Source: Anaerolineae bacterium CG2_30_64_16 (lineage in GTDB: Bacteria > Chloroflexota > Anaerolineae > CG2-30-64-16). Taken from it: DNA of 10,915 bases. A program made the position numbers and the translations under genes. Positions 5,955 through 10,915 of the stretch are shown here, one piece after another. The stretch spans positions 1 through 10,915 of the forward strand of contig MNXL01000337.1 of assembly GCA_001871755.1 (NCBI GenBank), written 5' to 3'. Under the pieces are notes generated by a model, which saw only the letters and a program-made list of their open reading frames with translations, ran no database searches and was not told the DNA's origin. How positions within the stretch are numbered: the first letter of the stretch is position 1; each line of letters begins with the position of its first letter.

Positions 5955-8875
5955 ACCCGCTCCAGCCGCAGCAAGGCATTCGCCGTGGCAACCATCTTGC
6001 CGGGGCCGACGATGGGCAGCAGCGCGCCGTAGAGCTCGGCGCGCAGGGCGCTTTCCTGGGAGCCGTTCCAGCGGTAATCGGGATAGCGCCCGAAGATGCC
6101 GTCGATGGCCTGGGCCTGAGCCGGCGCGATGCCGGACGCGGCAACCTCCAGCGCGGTGTAGGTGGCGAAGGCGTTTTCGTCGAGCTTGAGCTCCCGCCGC
6201 CGGCTCTCGGCGTCGATGGTCTCCTGGAGCAATGCCTCGAAGCGTTTCAGCGCCTCCCGGGTGTCTATCTGGCGGTCTTCGTAGACCTGGGCCAACGCCT
6301 GGGCGCGTTCGCCGATGGAGAGCAGGTAGGGCCTGGCGCCGCCTTCGTCTTGGACAGCCGCCGCAATCAGCTTGCGCAGGTTGAGCACCTTGACCGTGTC
6401 ATCGGCGCTGCTTTCGCGGAGGGCGAGCAGTTGCGCCTGGCCGATTTCGTAGACGACGGTCGGCGGCTCCAGGTCGCCGCTCTGGGTGTGCTGCAGGAGC
6501 AGCTCCTTGGTCTTGCGTGTGAACTCGCGATCCACGTAGACCCGGTCGCTGTAGGCTTGCCGAATCCAGGCGTAGAGCACGGCCAGGCTGCCGTAATCCT
6601 CGATGTAGGGCCGCAGGAACGCATCGGGGGTGAGGATGTCGTAGAGGCCCTGCAACTGCCGGAAGAACTTGAAGAAGGTCTCGCGCTTCTCCTTGTTCTG
6701 CATGGCGACGATGGCACGCTCCTTGGCTTTGTCGTCCATGCCGCGCGCCAATGGCAGATAGGCCGGCGCACCCTCGCGCATCATGGTCGCGAAGAGGTCA
6801 CGCAGCACGTCGAGGTTGTGGATGACCGAGGCGACGACGTCCGAGTCGAACGCCAGCGCCCGCTCCAACTTCTCGAAGATACCCACGAAGTCGAGCACGA
6901 AGCCATAGGGCTTGGCCTGGCCGCTCTCGTCCTCGTATGGCCGGTTGACGCGGGCGATGGCCTGGAGCAGCACGTGGTCGCGCATCGGCTTGTCCAGGTA
7001 CATGCAGTAGAGCACCGGCGCATCGAAGCCGGTCAGCAGCTTTTCGGTGATGATGAGAATCTTCGGCAGCGAGTCTACCCGGATGAAGTCCTTGCGGACC
7101 TGCTTCTCCTGGTCTTCGGTCAGGTAGTATCTCTTGAGCTTCTCGGTGTCGTTCGGCCCCGGCGAATAGACGACCGTGGAATACTCCGGCGGCAGGTAGC
7201 GGTCGAGGGCCTCCTTGTACTGCGCGCAGGCTTCGCGATCCACGCCGACCAGGAACGCCTTGAAGCCCATCGGCTCGACGTTCTCCCGGTAGTGTCGGGC
7301 GACAAACGCCGCAATCTTGTCGACGCGCTCCGTCGCCTTCATCATCTCCTTGAGTTGCACGGCGCGGGAGAGGACGGCATCCAACTCGGCCTGGTCGCTG
7401 ACCCCTTCGGCCTCGCGCAGGTCGAGGAACTCCCGGTCGAGCGTCTCCCGATCCACGCGCAGATCGGAAGGGGCCAGCGCATAATTGAGCGGGACGGTGG
7501 TCCCGTCGGCGATGGATTCGGCGATGCTGTACTTGTCCAGGTAGCCCTGGGGGTCTTCCGCGCCGAAGACCTTGAACGTGCCTTTGCCGCTGGCGAGCCG
7601 GTCAATGGGCGTGCCGGTGAAGCCGATGTAGGTGGCGTTGGGCAGCGCGGCCAGCAGATAGTTGCCCAGGTCGCCGCCGGTGGTGCGATGCGCCTCGTCC
7701 ACCAGTACGATGATGTCACGGCGGAGGTTCAGGGCTGCGTCGGCCCCGTCGAACTTGTGAATCATCGAGACGACCAGGCCGCGATAGTCGGAGCGCAGGA
7801 TGCGGCGCAGGTCTTCCTTGCTCTGCGCCACCTGGACGGTGGTGATGCCGTAGACCACGATGTTGCGGAAGAGTTGGGCCTCCAGCTCGTTGCGATCCAC
7901 CAGCATGACCACGGTAGGCTTCTCCCCGCCTCTGACTTCGCGCAAGAGCCTGGCCGCGATGGTGATCATGGTCAGGGTTTTGCCGCTGCCCTGCGTGTGC
8001 CAGACCAGGCCGCGGCGCTTGGCCGGGTCTCCCACCCGCTCGATGACCTTTTCCACGGCGCGCGTCTGGTGCTGGCGCAGGATGACCTTCACCAGGTCGT
8101 CGTCTTTGGTCATGAAGATGATGTAGTCGCGCAGGACCTTGAGAAACCGGCCGCGCTCGAAGAAGGACTTGACCGCTTCCTCGAATTCCAGACCCGAAGG
8201 GTTTTCGGAAACCCTTCGGGTCTCGCGTCTTCGGGTCTCGTCTTCGAGGCGCCAGTTGAACAGATCTTTGCGGCTGGTGCTCCAGGTGGCGGCATAGTAG
8301 AAGTCCAGCAGCTCTGTGACCTCGAACACCTGCGGCGCGATGAGCATCTCCGGCGTCTCGCGGTGGTAGCGGCGGATTTGGTCCACGCCAATCGCCAGCC
8401 CATCCGGCTTGCCGGCGTTCTTGGTTTCGCACACCGCGACCGGGATGCCGTTGACCAGGAAAACGACGTCGGCCCGATTGGCGAAACGGGGGTTGCGCTG
8501 CCGCCACTCGTCGGTGACGTGGTAGACGTTGTTCGCCGGGTCGTCGAAATCCACCAGGCGGACGTTACGCTCGCGGCCCTCCTCCGGCACGAAAACCGAC
8601 TGCTGGCCGCGCAGCCAGGCCAGCGCGTCGCGGTTGCCGGTAATGTCGGCCCGCAGCAGGGTGAGCTGGCGGATGATGGCGTCGGCGCGAGCCTCGTCCA
8701 CGATGCCGGGGTTGAGCGTGAGGAGTTGCGCCCGCAGCACGTCCGTGAAGAAGAGACCGCCCTCGCCCCCGCGCCATTGCAGCGCCTCGGCCGCGGGCAC
8801 GTAGTCCCAGCCGATGGTGGCGGCGTATTTCAGCATGGGGTTTTGGACGGCGGTGCGTTCGGACATGGAGATCAT
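5951..8875 (-). CDS. hsdR: Type I restriction enzyme, R subunit
   Basis: This is the DNA-translocating and cleaving subunit of a type I restriction-modification complex (974 aa from ATG 8875), which needs HsdM and HsdS to recognise DNA. An N-terminal nuclease domain shows ADVVFLVNGIPVAVCETKN (about 135-153), with D136, E150 and K152 forming the PD-ExK site. The SF2 motor follows: Walker A HTQGSGKT (293-300), DEAH (393-396), then FTGTP, and in the second RecA lobe ITEKLLTGFDAPV and QAIARVNRPY. A helical C-terminal part completes it, so the gene looks intact. I chose ATG 8875 because its ATGA overlap with the PIN-gene stop matches the other junctions; ATG 8866 is the alternative, and an in-frame start at 8953 would overlap the upstream gene by 82 bases. 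Residues 218-229 are encoded by a foldback repeat. No hsdM or hsdS is in the window, so a complete system cannot be confirmed. Confidence 0.93.
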   Translation of the reverse strand: MISMSERTAVQNPMLKYAATIGWDYVPAAEALQWRGGEGGLFFTDVLRAQLLTLNPGIVDEARADAIIRQLTLLRADITGNRDALAWLRGQQSVFVPEEGRERNVRLVDFDDPANNVYHVTDEWRQRNPRFANRADVVFLVNGIPVAVCETKNAGKPDGLAIGVDQIRRYHRETPEMLIAPQVFEVTELLDFYYAATWSTSRKDLFNWRLEDETRRRETRRVSENPSGLEFEEAVKSFFERGRFLKVLRDYIIFMTKDDDLVKVILRQHQTRAVEKVIERVGDPAKRRGLVWHTQGSGKTLTMITIAARLLREVRGGEKPTVVMLVDRNELEAQLFRNIVVYGITTVQVAQSKEDLRRILRSDYRGLVVSMIHKFDGADAALNLRRDIIVLVDEAHRTTGGDLGNYLLAALPNATYIGFTGTPIDRLASGKGTFKVFGAEDPQGYLDKYSIAESIADGTTVPLNYALAPSDLRVDRETLDREFLDLREAEGVSDQAELDAVLSRAVQLKEMMKATERVDKIAAFVARHYRENVEPMGFKAFLVGVDREACAQYKEALDRYLPPEYSTVVYSPGPNDTEKLKRYYLTEDQEKQVRKDFIRVDSLPKILIITEKLLTGFDAPVLYCMYLDKPMRDHVLLQAIARVNRPYEDESGQAKPYGFVLDFVGIFEKLERALAFDSDVVASVIHNLDVLRDLFATMMREGAPAYLPLARGMDDKAKERAIVAMQNKEKRETFFKFFRQLQGLYDILTPDAFLRPYIEDYGSLAVLYAWIRQAYSDRVYVDREFTRKTKELLLQHTQSGDLEPPTVVYEIGQAQLLALRESSADDTVKVLNLRKLIAAAVQDEGGARPYLLSIGERAQALAQVYEDRQIDTREALKRFEALLQETIDAESRRRELKLDENAFATYTALEVAASGIAPAQAQAIDGIFGRYPDYRWNGSQESALRAELYGALLPIVGPGKMVATANALLRLERV
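8190..8238. repeat. Foldback repeat inserted in frame in hsdR
   Basis: AGACCCGAAGGGTTT (8190-8204) and AAACCCTTCGGGTCT (8209-8223) are perfect 15-base inverted arms around the 4-base loop TCGG. A partial extra copy, CTTCGGGTCT, follows at 8229-8238. The unit is translated without disrupting hsdR and yields a charged Arg/Glu-rich peptide between the nuclease and motor domains. The GACCCGAAGGGTTT style is a dispersed hairpin I recall from environmental, mainly Chloroflexota-like, genomes. Confidence 0.85.
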
Positions 8876-9375
8876 CCGGTCGTCATGGCTTCGGGGCATA
8901 GGAACTCGACCCGCACGCCATGACGTTCCAGGGCCATCCGGTAATTCCACCAATCCGTATCCACTGCATTGAGAATCGGTGGTCGTTCCGGGTGCGAAAC
9001 TGAGGCAGCCACAAACTTACGATCTTTACGGTGGAACCCAGCCAACGCATCATCTTCAGGAAACTCGACGAAGGTCACTGGATCTCTCCCTCCATTCCGC
9101 GGGGTGATATGCACGATCTCGCAACGTTGTGGGTTAGCTCGATTGGTCAGCACCCATTTCAGGAAAGCATCGCCCACGCCAGGCTGGCCGCTTGAAGCCA
9201 GTTCTCGCATGTACTCCCTCAGGATGTGCCACCCGTCATCCAGGATCAAAACGTGATGAAGCTGGATATCCCGCAATCTCGACACACAAGCCCTGACGCA
9301 ACCGGGCGCGGCCTGGGGACTGATAGACGCGCCATTGGCAACCACCGGCACATTGGTGTCAACGATGAGCCTCAT
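8872..9375 (-). CDS. PIN-domain nuclease-like protein
   Basis: This small protein (167 aa) has the layout of a PIN-fold RNase/nuclease. IVDTNV (4-9) supplies D6 and N8, DDGWHILREYM (46-56) supplies E54, HRKDRKFVAA (115-124) supplies D118, and NAVDTDWW (136-143) supplies D139/D141. These four acidic positions match the metal-binding site of PIN domains. No antitoxin-like small gene accompanies it. Instead it overlaps an ATPase gene upstream (ATGA at 9372-9375) and hsdR downstream (ATGA at 8872-8875), so its production is tied to both. The longer central region (about 58-112) containing GQPGVGDAFLKWVL is more than a minimal VapC would have. I infer that it is the effector of the ATPase, acting on nucleic acid; the target is unknown. 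The PIN assignment is from motifs only. Confidence 0.75.
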   Translation of the reverse strand: MRLIVDTNVPVVANGASISPQAAPGCVRACVSRLRDIQLHHVLILDDGWHILREYMRELASSGQPGVGDAFLKWVLTNRANPQRCEIVHITPRNGGRDPVTFVEFPEDDALAGFHRKDRKFVAASVSHPERPPILNAVDTDWWNYRMALERHGVRVEFLCPEAMTTG

Positions 9376-10787
9376 CGCGTCTTCCCAGTCTCGGCCATCT
9401 GGCGCTGCATCGCTGCCTCAGTCATGGCGCTCAGCTCTCCCAATTCATCACCGAAGAAGTTGCTCGGCCAATTGGTGATATTGCCGAAGAGATCCAGATG
9501 TAGCTTCTCAAGTTTCGAGCGGCCATCCTCCAGGCTGGCAAAGTACAACGCCGCCTGGTCAGCCGAGAAAACGCCTTCGGCCACTCTGTGCTGGAGCCGC
9601 CGAAGTAGATGCTCGCTGTGGCTCTCCAAGATGACCTGCACGCGCCGAGACTTGATCGCATCTATGAACACGTCTGCCAGGCCGGTTTGTACCGCGGGAT
9701 GAAGGTGGATTTCCGGTTGTTCCAGGATGATGGTTGATCCTGCGGGCGCGTAGAAACAGAGGACAAGCACCGGCAGGATTTGAGACACGCCGAACCCGAC
9801 GTCTGTGATGAGCACTTCCGGCGCTGTGGGTGTGCTTTTGACGCGTACTTCGTACTCCTTGCGGTTTTCCGCAATCTGGTGCAGGCTGAAGCTGGAAATC
9901 ATGCCCAGCTTGCCGAGCCATTCCGCAACGCGTTCCTCGACTGTCTGAAGGGTTCTCCCGCGTCCTCGACCTCTGCTGATGACTTTTCCTTCCTTGCGCG
10001 AGGCCAGCAAGGCCGGTATGGCAAGCTCGCCGCTCCTGCCGACATCCTGAGGCCGCTCGCCTGACCAAACGTACTTGGGGCGCGGATATGAGCGCAAGGG
10101 GCCAAGATAGAAAACCCCGTGAAACATCTCCTCGAACGCCAGGGCCAACTGAGAGAGAAAACCAGCATTCTGATAGTAGGCGTTGGCCTGATCCGGGAAG
10201 CCGTAGCTCTTGACTGGGGCAGGAAGCGGCCACGGCCGTCCCCTGGCCCGTTGCAGGGGATAACCTTCGGAAATGAGGTCGTATTCCTGCCTGGCGGCGT
10301 CGGAGCCGTTCGTCTGCCGTTGCATGCCGAAGCGAAGTGGCCTGTCGCCCTTCTTGAAGGTGTAGGCAAACTCTCGCACCGACACGCTGTCGGCTGTCCC
10401 TTCCACGGCCGCCTTGAAGCCCATCTCGCGAATGTTGAAAAGGGTTCGGCCTTGTGGCGACTCAGGGTCAATTGGCGACTCAGGGTCAATGATGCGCAGT
10501 GGCTGCTCCAGCGACCACTGGATGTCGAACTTCAACGTGCCTGGGATCTGATGCCGATAGATGACATCATAGAACGTCCCAACGTCCACATAGCTGCGTT
10601 CGTCGCCGGTATGGAGCACGCGAGAGCGGTCAGCAGATTCTACCGTTTGCTTGAGCACGAGGGGCAGTTGTAGGATCGCGGTCTTGCCGGAACTGTTCGC
10701 GCCGAAGAGACCCGTCAACGGCGCCATCTTGATGTGACCGGTATCTTCCCAGGACTTGAACCCCTGGATGTGTAGCTCGGTGATCAT
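9372..10787 (-). CDS. AAA/ABC-like ATPase with DUF3696-type C-terminus
   Basis: This is an OLD/RecF-like ATPase (471 aa). It opens with ITELHIQGFKSW, then Walker A GANSSGKT (29-36). The C-terminal half has DVGFGVSQILPVLVLCF (signature region), Walker B TIILEQPEIHLHP with the catalytic Glu, and an H-loop in ILESHSEHLLRRL. The end, LHLDLFGNITNWPSNFFGDE, matches what I know as DUF3696. There is no TOPRIM nuclease domain after the ATPase, unlike OLD or GajA, so nuclease activity would have to come from a partner; the overlapping PIN gene fits. RloA-type ATPases linked to hsd genes in Campylobacter are a precedent for such a gene inside a type I locus. ATG 10787 has GGGAAGG 5 nt upstream. It carries an 18-bp tandem duplication (DPESPI twice). 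A role in phage defence is inference. Confidence 0.88.
   Translation of the reverse strand: MITELHIQGFKSWEDTGHIKMAPLTGLFGANSSGKTAILQLPLVLKQTVESADRSRVLHTGDERSYVDVGTFYDVIYRHQIPGTLKFDIQWSLEQPLRIIDPESPIDPESPQGRTLFNIREMGFKAAVEGTADSVSVREFAYTFKKGDRPLRFGMQRQTNGSDAARQEYDLISEGYPLQRARGRPWPLPAPVKSYGFPDQANAYYQNAGFLSQLALAFEEMFHGVFYLGPLRSYPRPKYVWSGERPQDVGRSGELAIPALLASRKEGKVISRGRGRGRTLQTVEERVAEWLGKLGMISSFSLHQIAENRKEYEVRVKSTPTAPEVLITDVGFGVSQILPVLVLCFYAPAGSTIILEQPEIHLHPAVQTGLADVFIDAIKSRRVQVILESHSEHLLRRLQHRVAEGVFSADQAALYFASLEDGRSKLEKLHLDLFGNITNWPSNFFGDELGELSAMTEAAMQRQMAETGKTR
10456..10491. repeat. 18-bp tandem duplication in the ATPase gene
   Basis: GGCGACTCAGGGTCAATT is followed directly by GGCGACTCAGGGTCAATG, identical in 17 of 18 bases. 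On the coding strand it gives the hexapeptide DPESPI and then DPESPQ around residues 100-111, in a loop between strands of the inserted domain. The near-identity indicates a recent in-frame duplication. Confidence 0.9.
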
Positions 10788-10915
10788 AACGACCTTCCCT
10801 TCCTCGCCCGCGCGAGCCTGGCTGTCAAAGCGACACTCAGCCGAAATGCGCCAGTAGTTTACCGCAGACTGGTATTCGAGGCAACTCTGTCTCGGCCTGA
10901 AGTCCCTGCAAATCC
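10788..10915 (-). other. Upstream end of the defence block; possible 3' end of an upstream gene
   Basis: No gene can be firmly called in these 128 bases. On the minus strand one frame enters from outside the window (10914) and closes at TGA 10837-10839, starting DLQGLQAETELPRI. The LQAET-like beginning recalls the coiled C-terminal helix of HsdS subunits, but what follows does not, so this is only a hint. The frame in phase with the ATPase start is also open to the window edge. No promoter of good quality is seen, so the ATPase is probably co-transcribed from beyond 10915. Confidence 0.3.

Noticed and set aside
6350..8923. Very long plus-strand open frame opposite hsdR
   Set aside because: It mirrors the codon-position GC bias of hsdR, has no recognisable domain, and its translation is low in structure-forming motifs; hsdR motifs on the other strand are unambiguous.
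8876..8953. Extended hsdR start at 8953
   Set aside because: The added 26 residues overlap the PIN gene and do not look like an HsdR N-terminus; ATGA overlap at 8872-8875 matches the other junctions.

Overview
All intact genes in this window are encoded on the minus strand, in two co-directional blocks separated by about 0.57 kb of repeat-rich sequence. The DNA is GC-rich. It carries several short GC-rich foldback repeats whose style I associate with environmental Chloroflexota (Anaerolineae-type) genomes. That placement rests on repeat style and gene content and is weak; no rRNA or other phylogenetic marker is present.

Left block (bases 15-4995, transcribed right to left): an RpiR-type sugar-sensing regulator, an MtnA-type aldose-1-phosphate isomerase, an MtnK-type sugar kinase that lacks the family's C-terminal end, and a split transketolase (N-terminal then C-terminal subunit). 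The genes are close or overlapping, each with a plausible ribosome-binding site. One sigma70-like promoter with a perfect -35 hexamer and 17-bp spacing lies upstream of the regulator, with an imperfect palindrome near the expected transcription start. MtnK and MtnA normally act in salvage of 5-methylthioribose or 5-deoxyribose. A dedicated transketolase is not part of any such pathway I know, so the substrate of this operon is an open question.

Spacer (4996-5564): promoter, a 159-bp inverted-repeat element, an 18-bp direct repeat, a second (98-bp) inverted-repeat element, and a plus-strand remnant of a HepT (DUF86) toxin gene that breaks off after about 25 recognisable residues.

Right block (5565-10787, transcribed right to left): a DUF3696-type AAA/ABC-like ATPase, a PIN-domain nuclease-like protein, a type I restriction subunit HsdR, and a YgjP/SprT-like zinc metallopeptidase. 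All three gene junctions are ATGA stop/start overlaps, so the four genes read as one translationally coupled unit. No hsdM or hsdS is seen; if present they would lie beyond base 10915, upstream in the operon. The ATPase-PIN pair inside a restriction locus is the best candidate for an uncharacterised defence module.

Two hairpin repeats have entered coding sequence in frame: one inside hsdR, and one directly after the start codon of the metallopeptidase gene.
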